Origin: Hallerella sp963660435
Lineage (GTDB): Bacteria; Fibrobacterota; Fibrobacteria; Fibrobacterales; Fibrobacteraceae
Assembly (NCBI GenBank): GCA_963660435.1
Contig: CAVKYI010000005.1
Location: 1-64,000 of the forward strand
DNA length: 64,000 nucleotides
Reading direction: 5' to 3'
In this document: positions 7,629-16,247 of the stretch, one piece after another
Layout: each line of letters begins with the position of its first letter
How positions within the stretch are numbered: position 1 is the stretch's first letter
Made by a program: the position numbers and the translations under genes
The notes under the pieces: generated by a model
The model's input: the letters and a program-made list of their open reading frames with translations, nothing else
The model's database searches: none
Told to the model about the DNA's origin: nothing

Positions 7629-8672
7629 ATGCATCCGCTGCTCCAAAAAACTCTCGAAGGAAGACGCCTCTCGCCCGAAGAGGCGGTAGAGATTCTAAGG
7701 AACGCGGATTGGACGGAGGTCGTCAAGACGGCGGATGACGCGCGAAACGAAAGGCTTCCGGGTAAGCGCGTCGGCTATACGGTCTATCGGATTGTCAATT
7801 ACACGAACGTCTGTTCCATCGGATGCGACTTCTGCGCCTTTTCCCGAAAGGCCGATGAACGCGGAGCCTATACGCTTTCCCTGGAAAAAATCCGTCAAAA
7901 GGCCGAAGAAGCCAAGCGCCTTGGCGCGGACCAGATTTTTCTACAGGGCGGCGTAAACGAATCGCTCCCGATTTCCTACTACACGGATGTCTTGAAGATG
8001 CTCACCCGGGAACTCGGGATGAGCGTCCGCGGATTCTCGCCAGTTGAACTTGTACACATCGCAAATGCGCACAGGCTCTCGCTCGACGGGCTGCTCGGCA
8101 TCCTGAAGGAGGCCGGACTTTCTTCCGTTCCCGGAGCGGGAGCCGAAATCCTTTCCGACAATATCCGAAAACGGCTCAGCCCCAAAAAGCTCAGCGCCAT
8201 CGAATGGAGAGACACCCTTGCCGTCTGCCAGAAGAACGGTCTTCCCGGCAGCGCGAACATCGTCATCGGCTCCATGGAAACGGTTGAGGATGTCGTCACG
8301 CACCTGGAACTTGTCCGTTCGCTGCAAGACGAGACGGGCGGAGTGAAAAGCTTTGTCGCCTGGACATTCCAGCCGCAGACCGACCGTTTCCCGATTCGCC
8401 ACGTATCTCCGATGGAATACCTGAAGGTTCTCGGACTTTCGCGACTCTATCTCGACAACATCCGACATATCGAAGTTTCCGTGCTCGGAATGGGAAAGCA
8501 AATCGGGGAACTTGGACTTCACGCCGGAGCGGACGACATCAACAGTATCGTCCTCGAAGAAAACGTGCTGAAGTCTAACGGGATCCAGAGCATCGCCGAA
8601 GCCGAAGCCTTTATCCGGCAAGCGGGCTTTGAACCTTATCGCAGAGACTTGAACTTTTCTTGCGACGGCTAG
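7629..8672 (+). CDS. mqnC: Cyclic dehypoxanthine futalosine synthase MqnC
   Basis: A 347-residue radical SAM enzyme of the futalosine menaquinone pathway, forming cyclic dehypoxanthinyl futalosine. The cluster motif is CSIGCDFC (Cys62, Cys66, Cys69). The FLQGGVNESLPI block, the RGFSPVELVHIA segment and the C-terminal LHAGADDINSIVLEENV block are characteristic of MqnC rather than its paralogue MqnE. The ATG at 7629 starts one base after the argS stop. A UbiD-family decarboxylase lies three genes downstream, consistent with a menaquinone role for the cluster. mqnA, mqnB, mqnD and mqnE are not in this window. Confidence 0.92.
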   Translation: MHPLLQKTLEGRRLSPEEAVEILRNADWTEVVKTADDARNERLPGKRVGYTVYRIVNYTNVCSIGCDFCAFSRKADERGAYTLSLEKIRQKAEEAKRLGADQIFLQGGVNESLPISYYTDVLKMLTRELGMSVRGFSPVELVHIANAHRLSLDGLLGILKEAGLSSVPGAGAEILSDNIRKRLSPKKLSAIEWRDTLAVCQKNGLPGSANIVIGSMETVEDVVTHLELVRSLQDETGGVKSFVAWTFQPQTDRFPIRHVSPMEYLKVLGLSRLYLDNIRHIEVSVLGMGKQIGELGLHAGADDINSIVLEENVLKSNGIQSIAEAEAFIRQAGFEPYRRDLNFSCDG

Positions 8673-8674
8673 CG

Positions 8675-9601
8675 ATGCGCACGCCGACCGTTTTCAGGAG
8701 ACTCCTCCTCAGTCAAATCGCCCGGGAATCTGAACTTGAACGCATCGCGGCCATCGGAGATTACGAACAGATTCGCGATTACAGCCTCGTTCTCGCAAGC
8801 CAGGGAATTCCGCATCACATTCGCCGCGACGACCGCGGACCCTACCTCATCGCGGTCCGTTTCGATCTGCTCGATTCCGCCGAAGAACAGATAGCCCTGT
8901 TTCAAAAGGAAAACCCTCCTCGCGAGGAAAATCCCCCTCTCGCGCTCCGCCTTGCCATTTCTCCGCTGATCGTTCTGCTTGTCCCCTCCATCTTCACCAT
9001 ACTCCAGTTTTCTAGCCATGGCAGCCGCTTTTACCATTCGGGCGTTTCCGATGCGGAAAAGATCCTTGCCGGCGACTGGTGGCGTCCCATCACCGCGCTG
9101 ACGCTACACGGCGATGCGCACCATCTGGTTTCAAACCTCGTTTCGGGCTATATCGTCCTGAACCTTCTCGCCTTTCGAATGCCGCTCTCCCGCATTGCGT
9201 TTCCGCTAGCTGTCGCGTCGTCCATCGCCAATTTCCTTGTCGCCTGTTCGGTTCGCTCGGATTTCCGTTCGCTCGGATTTTCGACATTTGTCTTCTGCGC
9301 GCTCGGCGCGCTCGCGACCGTCGAATTTCGGCTCGTCCCCAGGGAATCCCGCGGAATCCTGCGAAGGTTCGCCCCCCTCTGCGCGGCAATTCTACTTGCC
9401 GTCTTTCTCGGAATCGGGGAACATTCGGATATCCTTGCGCATTTCTATGGACTCTTGCTGGGAATCGGCGTAGGATTTCTTCCCAGGAAAAGGGTTCTCC
9501 TCTGGGGATGTCCCACGGGCATCCGGGATCTGATCGCCTGGATTTTCTTCTTCGCCTTTTTCCTTTTCGCCTGGTGGCGCGCAATTTTACTATCTTTATA
9601 G
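8675..9601 (+). CDS. Rhomboid-family intramembrane serine protease
   Basis: A 308-residue membrane protein. The first 85 or so residues are soluble, and the rest forms six or more hydrophobic helices. Rhomboid signatures are visible: GDAHHLVSN (about residue 146-154; the helix-2 His/Asn region), the nucleophile motif GFST (about 199-202, in place of the usual GxSG), and the catalytic His in AHFYGLLLGIGVG (about 255). The substrate is unknown. The ATG at 8675 is preferred over an in-frame TTG at 8660 that overlaps mqnC. It sits in a tight run with mqnC before it and an SRPBCC-like gene three bases after it. Confidence 0.75.
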   Translation: MRTPTVFRRLLLSQIARESELERIAAIGDYEQIRDYSLVLASQGIPHHIRRDDRGPYLIAVRFDLLDSAEEQIALFQKENPPREENPPLALRLAISPLIVLLVPSIFTILQFSSHGSRFYHSGVSDAEKILAGDWWRPITALTLHGDAHHLVSNLVSGYIVLNLLAFRMPLSRIAFPLAVASSIANFLVACSVRSDFRSLGFSTFVFCALGALATVEFRLVPRESRGILRRFAPLCAAILLAVFLGIGEHSDILAHFYGLLLGIGVGFLPRKRVLLWGCPTGIRDLIAWIFFFAFFLFAWWRAILLSL

Positions 9602-9604
9602 AAG

Positions 9605-10090
9605 ATGGGAAACCTTTTTCAGACATCGGGATTTCGGATCCAGGAACACGAAGCGGACGAACTTCTCCGCGTCTTTCCCCTGCAAGTTTCCGTCGAAGAA
9701 AATCCGTCTCTGTTCTTTCGGATCGACGACGATTTGCAAATAGGCGCTTCCGTCACGTTCCGTCTCGTTTCCGGATTTCAGACCGTCCAGTGGAAATGCC
9801 TCGTGTCGAGAATCGAAGGTTCTTCGTGGCGCGCGGAACTAAGGCAGGGACCTTTCACCGCATTCTCCGTGACACACGGGCAGACCGTTTCGGAAAATCT
9901 CCTGGAATGCACGGACGAAATCCTCTTTAACGGCGAATCTCCCGATCTGGAAAGCGCGCTAGAAAGAGCGAAAATCCGATACGCGTTTTCTTCTCGAAAA
10001 GCGCTCGTCCAGGCAAGAAACGCCTTCGAATCCCGCCGAAAGACCGAATCTTTCCAGGCTTTCTCTTCCGAAAGCCTTTCCGCGGGCTAG
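9605..10090 (+). CDS. SRPBCC-like (START/Bet v1 fold) small protein
   Basis: A 161-residue soluble protein. Its strand pattern resembles the SRPBCC/cyclase-dehydrase fold, in which a hydrophobic cavity binds a lipid or polyketide-like ligand. The segment PFTAFSVTHG followed by a strand with LLECTDEILFNG is the usual C-terminal sheet before the long final helix (about residues 118-150). No catalytic residues can be assigned. Its place between mqnC and a UbiD-family decarboxylase hints at a role with a quinone precursor, which is an inference from position alone. A TATCTTTA box lies just upstream at 9591-9598. Confidence 0.55.
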   Translation: MGNLFQTSGFRIQEHEADELLRVFPLQVSVEENPSLFFRIDDDLQIGASVTFRLVSGFQTVQWKCLVSRIEGSSWRAELRQGPFTAFSVTHGQTVSENLLECTDEILFNGESPDLESALERAKIRYAFSSRKALVQARNAFESRRKTESFQAFSSESLSAG

Positions 10091-10101
10091 CGCGAAATTT
10101 C

Positions 10102-11916
10102 ATGTCATACCCTTCGCTCGAAGCGGCGCTTCAGGATCTCGAAAGGCACGGAATGCTTCTCCGTATCAAAGAAGAAGTTTCTCCCGACCTGCTCATGCCC
10201 AAGATGGCGGAGATAGCCACGAGAGAATCCATGCCGGCGCTTCTTTTCGAACGCGTCAAGGATTCTCCATTCCGAGCCGCAGCCAACATTTTTGGAACGA
10301 TGGAACGCGCTCGCCTTCTTTTTCGCGATACATGGAAAAAAGCCGAAACGGCCATCGCCTTTCACGCCGACCCGATTTCCATCCTGAAGAGTCCCGCGCG
10401 TTTCGCGACCCTTCCCGGAATAGGACTTTCCGCACTTCCCCGCAAAAGCCTCTTCGCCCCGGTTCTCGCCGAGACGACCACTCTGGACCGATTGCCGCAA
10501 ATCCGACTGCACAGGGAAGACGGCGGTGCCTTCCTGACCTTGCCGCAGGTCTTTTCGCAAATGCCCGGTGAACTCAATATCCTGAAGTCCAACCTGGGCA
10601 TGTACCGCATCCAGATTTCGGGAAACGACTACGTTCCAAACAGGGAATGCGGTCTGCACTACCAGATCGAACGCGACATCGCAAGGCACCACGAAGCGGC
10701 CATGGAAAAGAACGAACCGCTCAAGGTCAGCGTCTTTCTCGGAGGCCCGCCGGCGCATACCCTCGCCGCGATCATGCCGATGCCGCCCGAACTTTCCGAA
10801 CTGACTTTTGCGGGACTTCTCGGCGGAAGGGCGTTTCGCTACAGGGACTTCGACGGCTGGAAAGTTTCGTCCGACGCGGATTTCTGCATTCTCGGAGAAG
10901 TCGCTCCGGATCTCAAGCCCGAAGGACCTTTTGGCGACCATATCGGCTACTATTCCGCAAGGCACGAATTTCCCTACCTTCGCGTCAAAAAGCTTTTCTG
11001 CAAGAAAAACGCGATTTTTCCCTTTACGACGGTCGGCAGGCCGCCCCAGGAGGATTCCGTTTTCGGCAAGCTGATCGGAGAACTGGTGCGACCGATCGTA
11101 CCGGAATCTCTGCCGGGAATCTGCGAAATGAATTCCGTTGACGCCGCCGGCGTCCATCCGCTACTCCTCGCAATCGGAAAGGAACGCTACACGCCGTATC
11201 TTTCGGAGCGCGAGCCGATGGAACTGCTCAAGGAAGCGAACGCGCTTTTGGGTTACAACCAGGTTTCCCTTTCCAAGTATCTCTTCATCGCCGCCAGGGA
11301 AGATTCCAGTCGCCTCGATACGCAAAATATCGTCGATTACCTTGTACATATCCTGGAGCGCGTTCACCTGGACAGGGATATTCATTTTCAGACGGAAACG
11401 ACCATCGATACGCTGGACTATTCCGGGAAAAGGCTCAATCACGGTTCAAAAGTCATCATCGCGGCGGTTGGTTCGCCTATCCGACAGCTCGGACATTCCC
11501 CGGATGACGGAATCTCGGAACTATCCCTTCCGGAGGGATTTTCGAACCCGCGTACTGTCTTTCCGGGGGTAGCCGTAATCCAGGGAAGTTCTCGCGCAAG
11601 CATCGATGAACTGGCCCATTCGCTTTCCCGCTGGAACTCTCGCGAAAGGTTTCCGCTTGTTACCGTGGCGGACGATTCTTCCTTTACGGCAAGGACCCTC
11701 GACAACTGGCTCTGGGTCACCTTTACGCGCAGCGATCCGGCAAGGGACATTTACGGAGCGAATTCCGGTTTCGATCAAAAGCACTGGAAATGCGAAGCCC
11801 CGCTAATCATCGACGCCCGCACCAAGCCATATCTGCAAAGGACTGTCGAAGACGACCCGATACTCGAAGCCCAGGCCAGGGAAATCCTCTGGAAATCGAT
11901 GAAGCATCGCCCATGA
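10102..11916 (+). CDS. UbiD-family decarboxylase (menaquinone-type)
   Basis: A 604-residue prenylated-FMN-dependent decarboxylase of the UbiD family. The active-site region GPFGDHIGYYSARHEFPYL (about residues 275-293) and the earlier block IQISGNDYVPNRECGLHYQ are typical. In several futalosine-pathway organisms a UbiD-like protein of about 600 residues is assigned to late menaquinone synthesis, where an aromatic carboxylate must be lost. The nearby mqnC supports that reading. A UbiX flavin prenyltransferase is needed and is not in the window. Its stop overlaps the next gene by four bases (ATGA). Confidence 0.8.
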   Translation: MSYPSLEAALQDLERHGMLLRIKEEVSPDLLMPKMAEIATRESMPALLFERVKDSPFRAAANIFGTMERARLLFRDTWKKAETAIAFHADPISILKSPARFATLPGIGLSALPRKSLFAPVLAETTTLDRLPQIRLHREDGGAFLTLPQVFSQMPGELNILKSNLGMYRIQISGNDYVPNRECGLHYQIERDIARHHEAAMEKNEPLKVSVFLGGPPAHTLAAIMPMPPELSELTFAGLLGGRAFRYRDFDGWKVSSDADFCILGEVAPDLKPEGPFGDHIGYYSARHEFPYLRVKKLFCKKNAIFPFTTVGRPPQEDSVFGKLIGELVRPIVPESLPGICEMNSVDAAGVHPLLLAIGKERYTPYLSEREPMELLKEANALLGYNQVSLSKYLFIAAREDSSRLDTQNIVDYLVHILERVHLDRDIHFQTETTIDTLDYSGKRLNHGSKVIIAAVGSPIRQLGHSPDDGISELSLPEGFSNPRTVFPGVAVIQGSSRASIDELAHSLSRWNSRERFPLVTVADDSSFTARTLDNWLWVTFTRSDPARDIYGANSGFDQKHWKCEAPLIIDARTKPYLQRTVEDDPILEAQAREILWKSMKHRP

Positions 11917-13553
11917 AAACCTTGTTCTGGAAGTCGATCGGATTTTTGACGCTTTTCGCCTTCGAGGCGTTCGCAAGTCCGTTTTGCGGAACGGGACAGA
12001 TTCAAGAACATTTGCGAAACGCCAAATCCCCGAAAGCGGCTGCGCGGACAGCGAGCGTTTCCTCGACAAGCTGCGACCCGGAATTCTACTACGACACGTC
12101 GGCGGTCAAGGAACGAAAGACGGCCCACTTTCGAATCTACTATGTTCTCGAAGGTCCGCACAAGACCACCGAAACCTGGATCGATTCGCTCGCAGGCGTC
12201 CTGGAATTCGCCTGGAACTTTCACGTTCAAAAACATGGAACAAGAAAGCCGGTGGGCACAAACCCGACATGGCATTTTCAAAAGAGCGGCGACAGCGACC
12301 TGTACCCGGTAGAGGTTATCGACATTAGCCTCGTACGCGATAACGCGGAACTCCTGGGCGGTTTCTGCACGGCCTGCATGGGACTGACCTTTCCCTCCGA
12401 TGTCCTGAATCCCGCGGCAACGGAAATCATCATCGACAACGACTTTCTTTACCCGGACGCGAGCAATCCCTCCACCAAGGAAATTTCCGGTTCGTCTTGC
12501 CGTTACGCCCAGGCGACAGTTCCCGTCACGAACGACTTGACCGGGAAAAACTATTCGAAAGACTACGGGCTTGCGCTTCGCACCACTGCCGCACACGAAC
12601 TTTACCACGCCATCCAGGCGACATATGTCGATTTTATCGAATACGATTCCTACTGGTTCGAAGCGTCCGCGACCGCGCTCGAAGAAATCGCCTCGCCCGA
12701 TGCCGACGACTACTGGATCTATCTGCCGTCCTTTTTCAACTCCACGGGGATCTCTTTCGACTGGGCCTCTTCGAATTACGGCATTGCCGTCTGGGGACTT
12801 TACAACCTAAACGCCTGGAACGAAAATTTCGACACCAGGCTGTGGGAGCGTTTTTCTTCCATGCCGGATTCTAGCTTCGAAACCGTTTATGCCAAGGAAC
12901 TAGTCTCCCGAAATCTCGATCCGGATTCAGCCTTTGCCGATTTCGCCCAGAAGCTTTTCTTTTCGGGTATTCGCGCCGACTTTTCCGATTCGTCGTTTCG
13001 CTTTACCGACGATTTTTCCGATTGGCCTTTCGCGCCTCTTGCAAAGAAGCCGACGGTTTCCCCTGTCACGCTCGAAGCGCCCGCCATCGACTACTACCGG
13101 ATCACGCAGGACTCCTTTCCCGAACTTTCGAGTTTCAAGGGAAAAGCCGCGGTCGCCCTATACGGAAAAAAGCAAAAGACGACTTTCTATTCCATGGACA
13201 CGATTTCATGGACAGGACTTTCTCCCCTTGTCGCCCAGGCGGAAAACGCGGTTCTTGTCCTCTCCAGGTTGCGGGACGTTTCTAGCGGCACGGTAAGGAC
13301 GGATTCGCTCCCGATGCGCAGCTACCCGAACCCATGGCGAGGCGAAACGCCGCTCTGCTTTGCTTCTCTCCCCGCAACGAAACGTTTTCTCGAAATCCGT
13401 ACCCGCGCGGGGAAACTCGTCCACAGATTTTCCTACACGGGAACGAGCCTCTGCGTACGAGCCGAAGAAATTCGGGAACGGATGGCTCCCGGACTTTACT
13501 TCTTCCGAGCCGGGGCGAGGAACAAGGCGACGCCGTTCCTCGTCGTCTATTGA
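11913..13553 (+). CDS. Secreted HExxH zinc metalloprotease with T9SS-like C-terminal domain
   Basis: A 546-residue exported protein with a signal peptide at about 1-22. The zinc motif HELYH (His228, Glu229, His232) lies in a helix, and the third ligand is probably Glu250 in WFEASATALEE, a gluzincin-type arrangement like the MXAN_6640 family. Residues 470-546 begin YPNPWRG and continue with strands ending GLYFFRAGARNKATPFLVVY, resembling type IX secretion (Por) C-terminal signals. The likely role is an extracellular or surface protease. It starts at the ATG overlapping the UbiD stop. Its end overlaps convergent ribD by seven bases. Confidence 0.75.
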   Translation: MKTLFWKSIGFLTLFAFEAFASPFCGTGQIQEHLRNAKSPKAAARTASVSSTSCDPEFYYDTSAVKERKTAHFRIYYVLEGPHKTTETWIDSLAGVLEFAWNFHVQKHGTRKPVGTNPTWHFQKSGDSDLYPVEVIDISLVRDNAELLGGFCTACMGLTFPSDVLNPAATEIIIDNDFLYPDASNPSTKEISGSSCRYAQATVPVTNDLTGKNYSKDYGLALRTTAAHELYHAIQATYVDFIEYDSYWFEASATALEEIASPDADDYWIYLPSFFNSTGISFDWASSNYGIAVWGLYNLNAWNENFDTRLWERFSSMPDSSFETVYAKELVSRNLDPDSAFADFAQKLFFSGIRADFSDSSFRFTDDFSDWPFAPLAKKPTVSPVTLEAPAIDYYRITQDSFPELSSFKGKAAVALYGKKQKTTFYSMDTISWTGLSPLVAQAENAVLVLSRLRDVSSGTVRTDSLPMRSYPNPWRGETPLCFASLPATKRFLEIRTRAGKLVHRFSYTGTSLCVRAEEIRERMAPGLYFFRAGARNKATPFLVVY

Positions 13554-14584
13554 AAATCCGGTTCATTTCTTGAAAGGAAAAGAAGATCTCCGTCCAGGTC
13601 TTCGGAAAGGCAAAAGTCCGGTTCGATGCCTGTCCGCCAAGCGAGACCGTTTTTCATCTTCTGCGGAGAACGAATCACATGGAAGCGGTTCCACATTTTA
13701 GACTTCAGGATCTTTTGGGCAAGCGTTCTTCCCGGTTCAACCACCAGTCGATGGACTCCCATCCGCGAAAAATCATCCAGGACCCTTTTCCAGTTTTCAT
13801 CAAAGTCGTCAGAGGCTAAAAGGCGAATGTCGGCGACAGACGAAACCTCTTCCTGGAGAGCGCGGCTAAAGACAATCGTCTTGTCCGACGGATTTTCAAA
13901 AAGATGCAAATCCGCCCGAAGCTTTTGATTTCCGCAAAGAACAGACCGATGCGGGCTATTTCCCGCGACTCCGCGCACCGACAGGCGCGGGTTGTCCGTA
14001 TTCGCCGTTCCCCCGCCAACGAGAATGTATTCCGCCGAACGCCGCCATCTGGCGGTCCATCTGTCCGCGGCCCGACCCGTTATGCGCACCGGGCTTCCCA
14101 AAGCGCTCGCGATAAAGCCATCCGCCGTCTCCGCGATCTTGCATTCGACAAAAGTCCGCCCGGTTCGTACAAAGTAATCATACGCTTCATAGAAAGAAAG
14201 GTATTCCCTTGGCGTATCCACGCATAGGGAAGCGATTCCCGCATCCGAAAGGACCTTTTCGCTCTTGCCAAGGACAAGCGGATTGGGGTCCCGATGGGCA
14301 AAGAAGACATTGCGGATTCCCGCCGCGATGATAGCGTTTGTACACGGCGGCGTACGGCCAAAGTGGCAGCAAGGTTCAAGCGTCACATACAAGGTTGCGC
14401 CTTTCGCCGCTTCGCCCGCATTCCGAAGAGCCATCACTTCCGCATGGGGACCGTGCACGACTTGCGTGTGCCCGCGACCGACAATCGCGCCGTCCTTCAC
14501 GACGACCGCCCCGACCGCCGGATTGGGAAAGGAAATCCCTACCGCCGACAGGGCCTCTTCAAAAGCCGATTCAATGAAATTCAT
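13547..14584 (-). CDS. ribD: Bifunctional riboflavin biosynthesis deaminase/reductase RibD
   Basis: A 345-residue enzyme carrying out the second and third steps of riboflavin synthesis: deamination and then NADPH-dependent reduction of the pyrimidinone intermediate. The deaminase zinc site is HAE (His47, Glu49) with PCCHFGRTPPC (Cys72, Cys81). The C-terminal reductase domain starts near residue 150 with the RITGRAADRW segment. Other rib genes are absent from the window. It starts 14 bases inside the 3' end of the PAS gene, so the two are probably transcribed together. Confidence 0.93.
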   Translation of the reverse strand: MNFIESAFEEALSAVGISFPNPAVGAVVVKDGAIVGRGHTQVVHGPHAEVMALRNAGEAAKGATLYVTLEPCCHFGRTPPCTNAIIAAGIRNVFFAHRDPNPLVLGKSEKVLSDAGIASLCVDTPREYLSFYEAYDYFVRTGRTFVECKIAETADGFIASALGSPVRITGRAADRWTARWRRSAEYILVGGGTANTDNPRLSVRGVAGNSPHRSVLCGNQKLRADLHLFENPSDKTIVFSRALQEEVSSVADIRLLASDDFDENWKRVLDDFSRMGVHRLVVEPGRTLAQKILKSKMWNRFHVIRSPQKMKNGLAWRTGIEPDFCLSEDLDGDLLFLSRNEPDFQ

Positions 14585-15419
14585 CGTTATCTAGAGCCAC
14601 TCGGCTTACTCCGTAAAGGACAAACTGTCCCACGTCGTTCTTTTCAAGAGTGCTGCGAGTCACGAAATTGACAATGCTGCCGTCCCGATTCCTTACCCGG
14701 ACGTTAAATCCTTGCGGCTTGTCGCGCGTCATCCCGTTTTTCAAAAGGGCTTCGATCCTGCTGTTCAGCATCTTGCGGAATGCCAGGATATCCTCTTTCA
14801 GGAAAAATTCCTCGTTTGACGGAAGCAATCCGGCCTTGAAATCGTCAACGCCAAAACGCTCGTGCGTAACGTCCGTAAGAAGCGTCAGCGCCCTTGAAGA
14901 ACAGTCCAAGGTCCAGATGATGTTGAACGAATTGTTCAGCATGATGGCCATCCGACGCTTTGTCTCGATCAGTTCTTCGCTGATGCGCATTCTGTCGTTT
15001 ATCGGAAAATAGGAACAGTAGAACAGGAGACGGGAACCGTCTTCCATGAAGAATCCATAGTTCTCGTACCATTGCCAACCATAGCGGATATCGCGCAGGC
15101 GAATGCGAACCGAGTCGAAGACTTTCGTCTTGCAAGCGGCGCGAAACGCAACCCCTAGAAGTTCCAGGTCGTCGGGATGGATTACTTCTCGCGGATCGTG
15201 TTTCGAAACGTTCTCGGTAGAAAGGCCGACGATTTTGAGCAGCGAATTCGAAGCGGTTGTCACACGCGTCGTTTTCACATCCAGGATAGCCCACAGGGAT
15301 TTCGTATTTTTGGCTATCGTATCGATAACCCGAATCTTTTTCTTCAATTTCGCATTTTGGACAGAAATCCAGACAAGAATCACCAAAAGCGACAAAGTTA
15401 AAATTATCAGCACAACCAT
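14571..15419 (-). CDS. Membrane-anchored PAS-domain protein without kinase domain
   Basis: A 282-residue protein with one N-terminal transmembrane helix (about 2-20). Two PAS-like domains follow: roughly residues 35-150, with the IHPDDLELL turn typical of PAS, and 165-278, ending in an LEKNDVGQFVLYGVSRV strand. No histidine kinase, GGDEF, EAL or HTH domain follows, so it must signal through a partner or act as a ligand sensor. The ATG at 15419 is chosen; an in-frame GTG two codons upstream is possible. It overlaps ribD by 14 bases. Confidence 0.65.
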   Translation of the reverse strand: MVVLIILTLSLLVILVWISVQNAKLKKKIRVIDTIAKNTKSLWAILDVKTTRVTTASNSLLKIVGLSTENVSKHDPREVIHPDDLELLGVAFRAACKTKVFDSVRIRLRDIRYGWQWYENYGFFMEDGSRLLFYCSYFPINDRMRISEELIETKRRMAIMLNNSFNIIWTLDCSSRALTLLTDVTHERFGVDDFKAGLLPSNEEFFLKEDILAFRKMLNSRIEALLKNGMTRDKPQGFNVRVRNRDGSIVNFVTRSTLEKNDVGQFVLYGVSRVALDNDEFH

Positions 15420-15442
15420 AGCCACAATTTAACAAATGAAGT

Positions 15443-15465
15443 CAAGTAAAAAGACATTTTACTTG
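15443..15465. promoter_or_regulatory. Perfect 9-bp inverted repeat upstream of the PAS gene
   Basis: CAAGTAAAA (15443-15451) and TTTTACTTG (15457-15465) are perfect complements around a five-base spacer. The site lies 24 bases upstream of the PAS gene start and in the 3' region of the next minus-strand gene. No T tract follows on either strand, so an operator is as likely as a weak terminator. Confidence 0.4.
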
Positions 15466-15473
15466 CATGTATT

Positions 15474-16241
15474 CTAAAATTTACTTTTCGCTTTGAAAGA
15501 TTCAAGGGATTTTCGGTAAAAAAGGCCACCCATTCTGGAATTCATGTAGTCCCCATCCCGATGCATCCCAAAGGCAGCCCCCCAGTTTTGAATGCCGACG
15601 GCAAGGCCTACGCCGATCTTCGGGCCCGGATAGGCGACACTTCCCTGCAATTCCAAGATGCCCAACCGTATTTTTTCGCCAAGCGCGACCAGAAGTTCGC
15701 CAGGACGCCGATAAAGGAACGCCGCTTCGCACCAGAACTTTTCTCCCGGAATCCAGAAAATATTTCCCGCAAGCGACCCGTGTTCGAAATCCGACGGAAA
15801 GTTCCCCCACAGTCCCCCCGAGAACCGAGAGATTCCATTCCAGGAAATTCCCGCTCTGCCCACTGCCCGCCACCAGGCCGCTTCGCCGGGAACCACCTGG
15901 ATATCGACATTCCCACCCACGCCGATAGAAAACGCGGAAAGGGCAAGGGATGCCTCCATGCCAAAATTTTCGCTGCGATACAGCGAATCGAGAAAGGAAC
16001 TCGCAAAGGACGCGCCGGACCGGAAACGTCCATTTCCCCACTCGGAAAAAAGGCCGAAAACTTCGTAATCGACGCCTTCCATCGGCTCGGTCCAGAGAAG
16101 CCCGATCTTAAATCCGGAAACATTCCTCGCCGGATTCTTCCCCAAGAAGTCGAACCAGCCCGGATTCCAGGGTTCCGGCAGCCGAACGTCCGCCCAAAGC
16201 GTTCCCAGAAAGAGCAGAAAGCAAAGGAAAACTTTTTCCAT
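15474..16241 (-). CDS. Hypothetical exported protein, probable outer-membrane beta-barrel
   Basis: A 255-residue protein with a clear signal peptide (about 1-17, ending LWA). The rest is rich in Gly, Trp, Phe and Ser in alternating patterns such as FGLFSEWGNGRFRSGASF and SIGVGGNVDIQV, as in small outer-membrane beta-barrels. I do not recognise a family. It follows the lamin-tail-like gene by six bases on the same strand, so the two are probably one operon. Confidence 0.55.
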   Translation of the reverse strand: MEKVFLCFLLFLGTLWADVRLPEPWNPGWFDFLGKNPARNVSGFKIGLLWTEPMEGVDYEVFGLFSEWGNGRFRSGASFASSFLDSLYRSENFGMEASLALSAFSIGVGGNVDIQVVPGEAAWWRAVGRAGISWNGISRFSGGLWGNFPSDFEHGSLAGNIFWIPGEKFWCEAAFLYRRPGELLVALGEKIRLGILELQGSVAYPGPKIGVGLAVGIQNWGAAFGMHRDGDYMNSRMGGLFYRKSLESFKAKSKF

Positions 16242-16247
16242 ACTTCC

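Noticed and set aside
6194..7726. Long (510-codon) antisense ORF opposite argS
   Set aside because: argS on the plus strand is a full, well-conserved gene; long antisense frames are expected in GC-rich codons of this genome.
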